NCBI GenBank assembly: GCA_037178625.1
Contig: CM074129.1
Span: 1,364,001 to 1,428,000, forward strand
DNA length: 64,000 bases
Direction: 5' to 3'
Source: Skeletonema tropicum
Taxonomy: Eukaryota > Bacillariophyta > Thalassiosirophyceae > Thalassiosirales > Thalassiosiraceae
Shown piece after piece: positions 44,792 to 54,231 of this stretch. The notes under the pieces are model-generated. The model saw only the letters and a program-made list of their open reading frames with translations. It did no database searches and had not been told where the DNA came from. Position 1 is the stretch's first letter. Each line of letters opens with the position of its first letter. Made by a program: the position numbers and the translations under genes.

Positions 44792-45832
44792 ATGGAATCC
44801 ATTGCAAATCTTTCCAAACAGCAGGCTTACGCCATGTTCTCAAGTTCCAATCAACCATACATTGGTCGTCAATTCCGCGTGGATCATCTCACATCCGAAA
44901 AAGGCAAGACACTCAATGGTAAATTATGTCGAGTGGTTGGATTTACTAGCAACTATGCTACGAATCCTGATATGAGGCTTCAATGCAAAATTATTGAGAG
45001 TGATGGGACCGAATCCAAAAAAGCCATGTTATTGAAAGGTTGTAATTTGGTCGCTACGGACTCGAGGATTATGTGGGAACTCATGTCTGCGTCGGAGCCA
45101 TTGAGTGATAAGGAAATCGTGAAGGGTCTGAAGCAAGGATTGGCAGCGCATAGACCTACACCAGGCATGAGGAGGGACTCGCTGCATCGAGTCATGTTGT
45201 ACAAGGGGGTTCTCAACAAATTGGAAAAGAAGCAGTCAGGTGGTAAGAAAAAGAAGCAGTCAGGTGGTAAAAGCAATGCTGGTAATGCACTGGAGGAAGA
45301 TGAGTACTGCTTTCCATGCATGGCTGCTCCACCCGCAGATGAAAATGAAGAAATTGTGGAGTGGATCATGAGAATGAATCGACCCGCATGCGTGGGAAAC
45401 AACAAACTGGATTTGAGATACATGGATTTGGGATTAAAAGGAGACGGTGTTGCAACATGTGGCATCTGCACGGAGACACTCGGCGTTTCCGAAAAGAATC
45501 TGGTCACACTTCCCTGTGTCCATCAATTCCATGCGTCCTGTCTTCAAAATTGGCTAGATTCTGATCTCGGTCGATTGAATTGGAACTGCCCTACTTGCCG
45601 CCATAGCGTGCCTCACAATATGAAAACGTACATGGTTCATTACGAGACTGAGTTGCGCAATCGGTTCCAAGAATTTCCTCTTTCAGGATTTTGTCACAAG
45701 TGCATCTTGTGGCAAATGGAAAGGAATCGTAATCAAGCCTTGGAAGGTGTCGCGAACGAGAACGGGGCCATGACAATGAATCAAGTTGGTCAGAAATCAG
45801 AGAAAATGTACTTGTCTCCTCCGGGGATGTAG
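44792..45832 (+). CDS. RING-H2 finger protein, probable E3 ubiquitin ligase
   Basis: 346 residues from the ATG at 44792; the open frame extends to 44612, but this ATG follows a C/A-rich leader and starts MESIANLSKQQAYAMFSS. The N-terminal half has a compact domain (IGRQFRVDHLTSEKGKTLNG...LCRVVGF). A Lys/Gly repeat (KKQSGGKKKKQSGGK) follows. The RING-H2 is at about residues 223-275: CGICTETLG, LPCVHQFHASCLQNWL and NWNCPTCR, with all eight ligands present. It is followed by a short Cys-containing helix and a polar tail. The target is unknown. Confidence 0.8.
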   Translation: MESIANLSKQQAYAMFSSSNQPYIGRQFRVDHLTSEKGKTLNGKLCRVVGFTSNYATNPDMRLQCKIIESDGTESKKAMLLKGCNLVATDSRIMWELMSASEPLSDKEIVKGLKQGLAAHRPTPGMRRDSLHRVMLYKGVLNKLEKKQSGGKKKKQSGGKSNAGNALEEDEYCFPCMAAPPADENEEIVEWIMRMNRPACVGNNKLDLRYMDLGLKGDGVATCGICTETLGVSEKNLVTLPCVHQFHASCLQNWLDSDLGRLNWNCPTCRHSVPHNMKTYMVHYETELRNRFQEFPLSGFCHKCILWQMERNRNQALEGVANENGAMTMNQVGQKSEKMYLSPPGM

Positions 45833-45945
45833 TGAGGGAAATATGTATATCTACGTGCATCAAATGTTTCATCTTTATCAATCAATTCATCATCAAAGCA
45901 ACAAGAGGCAACTTGTCTCATTAACTATTAGTACAATCAATGTGT

Positions 45946-46981
45946 TTACAACTGAAAGAAGTATTGATCCATAGGCTCAACACCACACGAATCCTGTAAA
46001 TACCCACTAACCATCAATTGCCCCCAAGCCTGCGACAATGCCGGACCACCTCGATTCTGACAAAGTTTCGTCTTCTTCATGAATTCATTGTACCTCCGAA
46101 TGCTTCTACCATACTCGGCAATCTGATTGGGACCACTTGGGGGGATGAGTTTTAATTCGTCCTTCAAACCCGTGGCTGTGTTTAGAATGGTGAAAAATGA
46201 ATTCAACGCAACACGTCCTTCCTCCCATGCAGCCTTGGCGTTGGGTACAGCGTTTGGATCAATTTCGACAGATAAATCACGTTTAATGCCCTGAGTAGCT
46301 TTGTTGAGTTTGGACATGGCTCGTTCAAATGCAAATTGAGTATCACGGACATCATCGGCATATTCCGGTGGTAGCGACAAACCCATTATTCTCATTGGAT
46401 TGACATAGTCTCTTTCAATTCTGGAAGGTTGTCCTTGTCCTCCACGGGCATTAGTGGATCTCACTAATTCACTGACAGCACCATATTCATCTAAGTATTG
46501 TTGCGTTATTCATGTTTTAATTCGTGTAAGTGTGGAGTAGAAGAAGAGATGAATAACGAGAGATTTTAACATTATACATAACGAAATAAAACACGGCTCA
46601 AGATGAAATTATTATCTCACCTGTATCAGCTACCATATTCTGCAAATCGAAAATGTAATAGTCAGCCGCAAGTTGAAGAGAGTACCGGTACTGAAGATAA
46701 GATTTGATAGCATCATTTGGTAAATCAGGGTCAAGTGAGGACGCATCAGTGACAGTTCTTGCAAAGGCAGCTTGAGGAGTAGACGTAGATGCAACAATTG
46801 CAGCTCCCATGAGGACGGAGGAAGAAGTTTGCAACCATGAACGACGTGTCGATGGGACTTCTGCGTTGAGAGAAGTTGTGGAGAAGGAAGAACTAGTTGG
46901 TGTTCTGCGGCTTGTGGTGCTGAAGGCTCCGGCAGCCCCAACAGATGATAGCAACAGCAATGTTCGTGACGAGATCTTCAT
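45946..46981 (-). CDS. Thylakoid lumen protein, four-helix type (PsbQ/Psb31-like candidate)
   Basis: Exons 46981..46621 and 46490..45946 join across a 130-bp intron (GTGAGA...CTTAG), giving 301 residues. The presequence is tripartite: signal peptide ending GAAGAFSTTS, a Ser/Thr/Arg-rich transit region, then STRRSWLQTSSSVLMGAAIV and QAAFA, a twin-arginine thylakoid signal. The mature part is helical (NDAIKSYLQYRYSLQLAADY, FERAMSKLNKATQGIKRDLS, AAWEEGRVALNSFFTILNTA). Mature helical lumenal proteins of this size in diatoms include the extrinsic PSII subunits PsbQ' and Psb31. The specific name is not proven. The next gene is a divergently transcribed paralog. Confidence 0.65.
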
Positions 46982-47188
46982 GGTGGAATATTATGAGTTT
47001 ATGATGCGATGAGCATAGCAGCTGTGACTTTGTCGCCATCGCGTTCATCATCGATGAGCTGTTTTCTCTTTTTTAGCCGGACGTCACATACGCGTCGGAA
47101 TCAATAGCATCAATGGCGCGACGGATCTTTTTTGACTTCAAGAAAAAAGCAACACACCACTACAACCCACAACATACACACCAAGACC
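46982..47188. promoter_or_regulatory. Compact bidirectional promoter of the lumenal pair
   Basis: Only 207 bp lie between the two start codons of the divergent lumenal paralogs, so their promoters must overlap. The segment includes TGACGTCAC-like sequence (GGACGTCACA near 47080), similar to a cAMP-response-type element known from diatom carbon-responsive promoters. That link is inference. Confidence 0.45.
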
Positions 47189-47998
47189 ATGAAATTAGTG
47201 CTCCTAGCCACCTTCATCATCGCTCAGGCGGCATCTGCTCTACATGTAACGCCAACGACAGACAATACACTCACTCGTCGCGTTGTCGTTTCCGGAATAG
47301 CATCAACCATTCTCCTCCCCGGAAACATTCCTGCATTAGCCGATGATGATGCACGACCAGCAGATCCCTACAAATATGAAAATAGGGACCGCAATAAAAA
47401 CAAGGATGCACTAATACGAGAAGACTACTGGTATTTCTCTGGAAGACGTCCTCCACGTAGACTTGATATCAATGCACTTCCAGCCGATGATCCAACCTGG
47501 AATGCGTGGGGAGAGTGTACCAAATCGGAAGTTACGGGAAATTCATGTGTGTATGTCTCGTTGAAGCAACGTATCCCTGCCTATGGGAAGTACTTCTTTT
47601 CTATTGATAATGGTATCAGAGAGTACTCACAGTTGGGAAATATACTACGTGGATCGAATCCCAACTGGAATGAAGCTGCCAAACTTGTCGATCCTGGGCT
47701 TGACACTCGAATGCCCTCGCCTGCTGTCGATTCGTTACTAAAAATGGCCTTGTTTGCCACCCAGATGCTGACTAGTCCCAATTTCACCGGTCCAAATAGA
47801 GAATTGCTAGTGAGTCGGTATTACATTAATGAATGTGCATTTGCTTTGGATGGACTTGGCAAGTCAATTGATGAGAGAGATGTTGCAACTTCTCTGGCGT
47901 TATGGGAGTTTGGAAAAGATTCTTTCAATTCATATCTTTCCATTCTGAATAGGAGCATTTCTCCTAAAGTCGGAGACAAGTTTGATCTTGTATCGTAA
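47189..47998 (+). CDS. Thylakoid lumen protein, paralog of the gene at 45946..46981
   Basis: 269 residues from the ATG at 47189; the 19-residue upstream extension is polar and unlikely. The signal peptide (MKLVLLATFIIAQAASALHV) is followed by TLTRRVVVSGIASTILLPGN and IPALA, a twin-arginine thylakoid signal. The mature protein ends in SLALWEFGKDSFNSYLSILN, which aligns with AAWEEGRVALNSFFTILN in the divergent neighbour. Both continue with a short Lys/Asp-rich stretch. The central part has two Cys (GECTKSEVTGNSCVY) that could form a disulfide. A role in the oxygen-evolving side of photosystem II is possible but unproven. Confidence 0.62.
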   Translation: MKLVLLATFIIAQAASALHVTPTTDNTLTRRVVVSGIASTILLPGNIPALADDDARPADPYKYENRDRNKNKDALIREDYWYFSGRRPPRRLDINALPADDPTWNAWGECTKSEVTGNSCVYVSLKQRIPAYGKYFFSIDNGIREYSQLGNILRGSNPNWNEAAKLVDPGLDTRMPSPAVDSLLKMALFATQMLTSPNFTGPNRELLVSRYYINECAFALDGLGKSIDERDVATSLALWEFGKDSFNSYLSILNRSISPKVGDKFDLVS

Positions 47999-48024
47999 CA
48001 TTATTATACGTCCTTAACATTAAG

Positions 48025-49086
48025 CTACAAGGTTACGGACGACTGATTAGGAATATAACCTCTCTTTATCTGAACGGCAGTCGAGTTGGAAGCTCCTTGT
48101 ATACTCATCAACCAGCAATATTCTCCGGACAATCCATCTTTCATTACACCCAATCGCCTTCCGTTCTTGTATACTGACAATGTACCTTCATCCAGATCAA
48201 GTAGCAGGCCAACTGAGAGGCGCAATCAAAATAAAGCGAAGTGGAGAGAAGTGTGAGCACATACCATGATGTAACAATATGACAATTGAAGGAAATACAA
48301 GCAGATATGTTTCTCACCTTCTCCCTCAAGAGCATGTTCCATCCCATACCAATCATCAATGGTTTGAAATGTCGTTTCCCAATCTGTCCATTCGCATGAA
48401 CCAGGGTATGTTTTGTACAGACAGCAATGAACATTGCTTTCACCCCAATTCTTCCTCCTCGAAGATGTTGCATCAATCATATCTGACCAAGATTGAAAGG
48501 GACTAAAGCCATCCATGCAATCGGCACCATTCTCATCTATCCAATACTCATCAAAAGGTCGAATAATACCAAAAGCAATCTTTTCGACACGCGTCATGGT
48601 GAATTGAACAAAGTGCACTCCATGCGACATGATGTGATTGCCAATAGCCACACATGAAACAGCGCTGCTGCTGAGCGATATAGAGCGTGATCGCTTGCGA
48701 CGTATGAGCAACTTTGCCTGTTGCACTTGCTGCTGTCGATATTGCTCGCATAGAGATACATATACGTGATTTTTCTTGTTGACATGTCTGATGCCGCTGC
48801 CCAAGATAAAACGGAACGAGGGAGCAGCTCGTAGCTTGAGAAGCTCGTGATAGGCTTCAACCCAAGTTGTGCTGCCCTTCTTGTACGATACTACCCAGTT
48901 CTGCTCATGTGTAGGAGCAGATTCGATAAGTTGACGCGCTGCATGTTCTACAAGAGAGACATCGTCTGTATCTGTAGCATCAGCTGCAGAGCCGAAGCGA
49001 CGACAAGTTTGTGCAAGATTGAGCAAATCAACAGAGCCCAGAAAAGACGCAATGTAGAGCACGTTATCATCTGTTAAAGTCTTCAT
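48025..49086 (-). CDS. F-box protein with C-terminal SPRY-like domain
   Basis: Exons 49086..48318 and 48212..48025 join across a 105-bp intron (GTGAGA...CTCTCAG), completing a Val codon and giving 318 residues. The N-terminal F-box reads LTDDNVLYIASFLGSVDLLN, then LAQTCRRFGSAAD. A mid segment has Lys/Arg-rich helices. The C-terminal half (HYVQF-like FVQFTMTRVEKIAFGIIRPF, then GLLLDLDEGTLSVYKNGRRL and GVMKDGLSGEYCWLMSIQGA) is the SPRY/B30.2 pattern. Such proteins are expanded in diatoms and would act as substrate receptors for SCF ligases. Confidence 0.78.
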
Positions 49087-49346
49087 GGTTCTATGTATGA
49101 GTTCTGTTTGTGTTCTTCAACGAAGACATCGAGGATGAAGCTTGAGAACACAACACATCATCGCTTGATCTTGCTAATCTTGCCTAACTTGCTTTTTGCT
49201 TTTGCGCCAAAAAATTGCGGGATCTGATACAAAAAATTGCGGGCTCTCGAATACTCGACAACAAACATGCCGAAAATGTCTTGCTATCAGCCCGCCCAGG
49301 CAAATTGATGGAAGTAGGAGGCATAGCGTAGAAGTGCAGCATTGCG

Positions 49347-50207
49347 ATGATCTTTATTTGGCCGCATAGAACGTATGGCGTCGTCGTCTTGTTCTTACTC
49401 ACATGCTTCCTCCAACACTACTTTTTCTGGCATGTTGATGATGTTGCCTCCACCGTCACAACGAAAGAAGAACTTCTTCCGATATACAGTTTCCCTCCTA
49501 TATATATCGGGCAGGAAATACCTCACCTCACACCAGTCGACCCATCCACTCTTATACCAATTGGTGTTGAACCTATCGATGGAGCTCATCGTAATGGATA
49601 TCTTCATATGGGACATTGCCTCTTCATAATGGATGCATCTGGGTTACTCCTCTTTTTGAAACGATCTCCCGATGTCGTCACTTGCCCGTCAACTTGGAGC
49701 ATCTTGGGAGAACACTCTAATGTAAGGGAGAAGGCTCATGATACCGTTGTTAGAGGGATGGAAGAGGAACTTGGGCTGCAACAAGTCATTAGTCATGAGA
49801 CTAATGACTCTTCCTTCACTGCAACTTTTCAAACCATAGACAAGGATACAATAAATGTTGCAATACAAAACATTACGCAGTATCCACTCTACTACATCAG
49901 ACACTATGGGCCAATACTCGACAATCGAATTGATTCTCAACTAACATATCTATGGCTAGCAAGGCTTCCAAAGCGGCATGATGAAATCCAAATCAAATTG
50001 GATGATGAGGTGGCGGATCACAAATGGATTTCTTTGGAAGATTTTTCGGATTGGGTAGAAGCTGATGCTCGTGGTGATATGATGATATACGAAGAGGAAC
50101 ATCATGAAGGGCAGAAAGATGATGGTCCTCCAAATGGTGACTTTTGCCATCATACCATTCGTTCTTTGTATGCAAAAGGATTAGACAATCTGAAGTTGAT
50201 TCTATAG
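49347..50207 (+). CDS. Membrane-anchored Nudix hydrolase-like protein
   Basis: 286 residues in one exon. A hydrophobic anchor (residues about 5-25, GVVVLFLLTCFLQHYFFWHV) precedes a lumenal or extracytoplasmic Nudix domain: GHCLFIMDASGLLLFLKRSP, then the Nudix-box region GEHSNVREKAHDTVVRGMEE with ELG. The canonical box is G-x5-E-x7-REU-x-EE-x-GU. Here there is an extra residue before the first Glu and REU reads RGM, so activity may be altered. The C-terminal part (LTYLWLARLPKRHDEIQIKL...VADHKWISLEDF) fits the fold. Nudix enzymes cleave nucleoside diphosphates linked to another moiety. The substrate is unknown. Confidence 0.72.
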   Translation: MIFIWPHRTYGVVVLFLLTCFLQHYFFWHVDDVASTVTTKEELLPIYSFPPIYIGQEIPHLTPVDPSTLIPIGVEPIDGAHRNGYLHMGHCLFIMDASGLLLFLKRSPDVVTCPSTWSILGEHSNVREKAHDTVVRGMEEELGLQQVISHETNDSSFTATFQTIDKDTINVAIQNITQYPLYYIRHYGPILDNRIDSQLTYLWLARLPKRHDEIQIKLDDEVADHKWISLEDFSDWVEADARGDMMIYEEEHHEGQKDDGPPNGDFCHHTIRSLYAKGLDNLKLIL

Positions 50208-50347
50208 AGAAAATTGTCAAATACTGAATTCAAGAACACATACTCCTTCTCTATTATCAATTCTGTTATCACACAGCCGCCAACTCACAGCGAATGGTCA
50301 CTAAAGAAACACCAACGACATACACAAAGTTTTGAAATATACAACAA

Positions 50348-50692
50348 CTAATGCTTGCCATTACTCGTAGCAAACGCGTTATCCACATGCGGCACAGCTG
50401 TAGCCACCACCACATCATTGCCACCGTTACCACTATTGTTCACAAGAGGCTGACGCTCCTCATCTGCCACCGCCATAACAGTCGGAACATACACACCAGG
50501 TGCCAACTCTTCCTCCTTTGGTGGTGCACCAGATGTATCATCCGAAAATTCCACCGTGAACGTTGATCCTGGACCCATTCCGGGAGGGACTGTAATGGCA
50601 TTAAGTCGTCCATCTGGTGCACGTACGTGTATGACGTCTCCTGAGTTGACTCCTGGTGGTAATGTTACTGAAATATAGGTCGGTTGTCCACC

Positions 50693-50723
<31 letters not shown>

Positions 50724-50938
50724 TTGTTGGTCGTAGTATTACCCATAATACCATCTGATCGATGTGGTTTCCCCTCGAGTCGTAACGCATTCCCACCTGG
50801 ACATGTGACGAAATGAGCATTTGCAACGGCTGTTGTTTCATCTACTTGGGTGTAATCTGAGTCGGGTGGTTGGTAGGTTGGGTTGGCGACACGTCGATTG
50901 CCTGGATAGTCCGCTGCTGTTGAGTTAACGCATCCCAT
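50348..50938 (-). CDS. N-myristoylated/palmitoylated protein with PPG-type motif repeat
   Basis: 196 residues in one exon, starting MGCVNSTA. Gly2 and Ser6 make an N-myristoylation signal, and Cys3 is a likely palmitoylation site, so membrane association is expected. A polythreonine run, encoded by a TAG/ACT microsatellite at about 50693..50723, precedes a compact domain (about residues 88-131): SVTLPPGVNSGDVIHVRAPD, then GRLNAITVPPGMGPGSTFTV. Two VPPG/LPPG units resemble a recurring protein module in diatoms. The ends are disordered. Function unknown. Confidence 0.68.
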
Positions 50939-51480
50939 TATATCTTTTTTTGTTATATTTGAGGTTTATTATTTGTTAGATGTGTATCCGAAGTGCTTGT
51001 TTTTTCGTTTGCACTTTTGATTGGCCAAACAAGTAATGCAAGGGAGATTATTCAGAGGTGAATGTGTTCAGTGTCAACGACTGAATGGAAATGGTAGTAG
51101 AAGATAATAGATGATAGCGTTCGTTTTGGAGGTCTTGGTTCGGTTGCACCTTTCTGCGAGAAATGAAGAAAATTTTGAAGTGGTTTGTTTTTGAGTTCTG
51201 ATAACTTTCGGGCTGATTATCGACATTAGGAGCGGTTGCCCCCTTTATTTCCTGTTTTTAATATGTAATAGCTCTAGAGAGGATGTCAGTTATTTAGAGG
51301 GCACGCCCTATATCCCGAAATTTGATCCCATCAATTTTTCACTCTCACGCACCTTTCCACCATCATTCACACTTCTTCGAAAGCCTTACTTTCCTCACGT
51401 CGTTGTCGTTGCTTGCATCATCTTATCTCGATCCATTATTAAACTATCGAACTTAAAAGCAGCACCACCAAAGCATCATC
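50939..51480. promoter_or_regulatory. Divergent intergenic region
   Basis: The region holds upstream sequences of the lipid-anchored protein gene and PRKRIP1. It has a C/A-rich leader before the 51481 ATG and a TTTATTTCCTGTTTTTAATA stretch near 51244. No core element is certain. Confidence 0.4.
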
Positions 51481-52209
51481 ATGGGTCGCTACACCTCCGT
51501 CCAAGCCTACACGGACAACAATCCGTCCATGCGCTCAGTTCCCTATGAACAAGCCACCGGAACATCCTCCTCAACCACCACCACCGCTCCATCATCCTCT
51601 GCTGCCTCATCTGCACCACCCACCAACAACAACAATAATCAAGGCGTAACCACCGAAAAAGTCAACAACCCCTACGGCTCCACAGCCGGGGCAGGCTCGG
51701 GTGAATTTCACGTCTACCGTCACGCCCGCGCACGCGAGGCAGCACGGTGGAAACAAATCCATGAATCCGAGGCAGAAGCCAGGGCGGAACATGACTTTCG
51801 TACCAAGTTGGCAAGTGACAATCAGGTGGAGAGGAGCAAGACGGAGAAGCGGAGGAGGAAGAGGGAGAGGGCGAAGGAGGCGAAGAGGAGGAAGAAGAAT
51901 ATGAGGTTGGGTGGGGTTGGATTCAATGAGGATGAGAATGATGATGAGGGGGAAGGGAAAGAGGAGGAGGAGGAGTTTCAATACACTTCTCTAGTTGCGG
52001 CGGATGCTTTAGGGGGAGAAAATCGTGTGGAGAATGGAAATGAACGAATAAAGACAGGAAAAGACGAAGCAGCAGAACAAGAAGTAGTGGTGACTGCAAG
52101 CAGTAATAATGACGACAGTGATGATGATAAGAAGATTGCTGCAGCTGCTTCGTTTCCAAATGATGGTTCTTTCTTGGAACGAATGAAGAAGGAGCTTGGG
52201 CAGAGTTGA
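51481..52209 (+). CDS. PRKRIP1: PRKR-interacting protein 1 homolog (spliceosome-associated)
   Basis: 242 residues in one exon. After a Ser/Thr/Asn-rich N-terminus, GSGEFHVYRHARAREAARWK is the family signature, followed by a helix (EARAEHDFRTKLASDNQVER) and a basic run (EKRRRKRERAKEAKRRKKNM), as in the DUF1168 family. The C-terminus is acidic with polar repeats and ends FLERMKKELGQS. The human protein PRKRIP1 sits in catalytic spliceosome complexes and inhibits PKR in vitro. Only the splicing role is likely in a diatom. The acidic tail is longer than in animals. Confidence 0.85.
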   Translation: MGRYTSVQAYTDNNPSMRSVPYEQATGTSSSTTTTAPSSSAASSAPPTNNNNNQGVTTEKVNNPYGSTAGAGSGEFHVYRHARAREAARWKQIHESEAEARAEHDFRTKLASDNQVERSKTEKRRRKRERAKEAKRRKKNMRLGGVGFNEDENDDEGEGKEEEEEFQYTSLVAADALGGENRVENGNERIKTGKDEAAEQEVVVTASSNNDDSDDDKKIAAAASFPNDGSFLERMKKELGQS

Positions 52210-52990
52210 CATTGAGATTTCATTGTATCCGAAAAACTCTGTAGATTGTTCTTTCTCCTTCACTATGATTTGAAGCCAATCTTTTTCATAGAGAGATTCA
52301 TGAGTGTTTGTACAACTTACATAATTCACATTATTTTCAAGCCTTTTCTTTAGATGCACGTCATCTCTGATGACACTTCTTGCTTATCAATTTTTTCTTA
52401 CTTGATTGGCAATCCTCATACCGTAGGGCTTTGGCATACTTATTGGGATTGGAATGATATATGAATATGGAGGAGTGTTTTTCAACTATGTGGATGGACA
52501 CACCCATCAAAAGTTTTGTGCTTGATAGATGCTGGAAAAGACGTCGTTGGATCTTATGCCAAAATGACAAACAACAGCAAAACAGATCGAAGGTACAATA
52601 ACTCAACACGAAATAGAATGAGTAGAATTCTTTCTCGAATCTATGAAACAAATATTTAGCTTACACCACGGCGCCGCGACGAAGCCTCAATTAGTGTATT
52701 TTTCGGATGGACCAAGTTGGCATGTATCTTCGCCCAACTCCAAGAAGTCCCCCCTCCGTTGAAACTCCGACATGTCTCCCCCCATTTCTTAATCAAAAGG
52801 GGGACCATACAGAGATCAATAATTATTATAATTCACGTCCTCAAGTAGGGAAATGAACCTGTAGCCACTCCACCTCTTCAATAAAATCCATCAATATATA
52901 TATATATTTCATAGACAAAGAAACGCAATAGCGGACAAATCAATTCCCTCCCCTTATTATTATATATATATTGATATCAAAAATTACTCC
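52210..52990. other. Intergenic stretch
   Basis: No gene is supported. There are two short TA-repeat runs near 52894-52908 and 52956-52970, plus the trailers of PRKRIP1 and of the plastid protein that follows. Confidence 0.5.
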
Positions 52991-53737
52991 TTATACAGAA
53001 GCAATAAAGGCTTTGCAGGGGAACTCAAGTGGAGCCAAGTTGGTCACACGCACCACATTTCCAGCTCCGGGGGAGTTGAACACAACATACAACGAGTTGA
53101 GCAAACCATTGTTGGTAAAGACCTCGAACTTCTGCTTGAAGTTATTGGGTCCGTTCAATAGTTCCACTTGGGCATTGAGCTGACGTGTATCGGTGTAAAG
53201 GCAGACTTGGACCTGCTCGACGGAGGCATCAAAGTTGACAGAGTGGACGGCTCCTCCCTCAATGTATCGGCCCTGGTTGGCGGTGAGGAGGTCAGCACGT
53301 TGTTGGACCATGGAAGGCTTGGCATACGCAGCGGCAGCATTGAGGGGGAAGTCACCGGGTCCGGTGTTGTTAATATCAATAGCGGCAGCCTTGTTACGTG
53401 TACCAATCAGGGTCTGGATGGGGCGCATCATACCATCCTCGGTGTAGGCCTTGACCTTCATGGGGGTCCAGTCGGGTCCGATCCAAAGCTCGATGAGAGT
53501 TTCGACGGGACGTCCATTGGAGTCAACACCAACCTGGACAATCTCTTGGTTGGGGTCGGGGAACTCCCAATGTTCACGGGAGGAACCCTCGATACGTACC
53601 GAGCGGCCGATGTCGGCAAGGTCCCATTCGGAGGCCAGGGCGTTAAGGGCCGTGGTCTTGGCAACGGGCTGCTTGTTGACGGAGAAAGCATTGGCCGAGG
53701 CGGCGAAGAGGGCGAGGAGGGTGGCGGCGTACTTCAT
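52991..53737 (-). CDS. Plastid-targeted two-lobed protein, candidate pyrenoid-shell (PyShell)-type
   Basis: 248 residues in one exon. Signal peptide MKYAATLLALFAASANAF ends in the ANAF plastid junction. The mature part is an internal duplication: lobe 1 (about residues 85-140) ELWIGPDWTPMKVKAYTEDG, MMRPIQTLIG and GPGDFPLNA; lobe 2 (about 195-245) ELLNGPNNFKQKFEVFTNNG, LLNSLYVVF and APLEFPCKA. Codon usage is strongly C- and G-ending (AAG, GTC, GGT), as in abundant proteins, unlike its neighbours. Two homologous lobes in an abundant plastid protein recall the reported diatom pyrenoid-shell proteins. I cannot confirm the family, and an unknown plastid protein is the alternative. Confidence 0.55.
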   Translation of the reverse strand: MKYAATLLALFAASANAFSVNKQPVAKTTALNALASEWDLADIGRSVRIEGSSREHWEFPDPNQEIVQVGVDSNGRPVETLIELWIGPDWTPMKVKAYTEDGMMRPIQTLIGTRNKAAAIDINNTGPGDFPLNAAAAYAKPSMVQQRADLLTANQGRYIEGGAVHSVNFDASVEQVQVCLYTDTRQLNAQVELLNGPNNFKQKFEVFTNNGLLNSLYVVFNSPGAGNVVRVTNLAPLEFPCKAFIASV

Positions 53738-54231
53738 GGTTAAAAGGGGTGGTATTTAATTCGATGATATTAAATATGCTACTGGAAACGGCACGGGTTG
53801 GCTTGGTGAGACTTGATGGACGCCTGATGGAGGTGGTGACTTTTGAACGCAAATCAAATCGTAGGAATTAGTAGGGGCTACGTTGCAGTGGACGTACACG
53901 GTGACGTATGCAAAGAGGCCCGCTCAAATTTGAATTTGGCTCGACCTGTTTTACTCCTTGCATTGATGTACATACACATAAATAGAGTAACAGTACGAAA
54001 ACATTTATTTATGTGCAGAAAGATGCAAAAATCAAAAAAGTTCAAAATGAGAAATTTGAATCAGAAGCCTCTCGGATGAAATCACTTCATTGCAAGCCAT
54101 CCACCGAATCCATAAACAATACCACGGACGTTGAGATACCAGCCAGCCTTTATTCGACTGCCTTGCCTCTAGACAGCTGAACGCATCTGCATTAATATCA
54201 TAGCTGGTTGCGACGAAAAATTATTTGCAGC
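53738..54231. promoter_or_regulatory. Divergent intergenic region
   Basis: It holds the promoters of the two-lobed plastid protein and the alpha/beta hydrolase. A TGACGTATGC-type motif (GTGACGTATG near 53901) resembles the TGACG elements of light- or CO2-regulated diatom genes. This is a weak suggestion. Confidence 0.35.

Noticed and set aside
53168..53743. 191-residue open frame antisense to the two-lobed plastid gene
   Set aside because: It arises from the strong codon bias of the sense gene; it has no domain, and the sense strand has a clear presequence and repeat.
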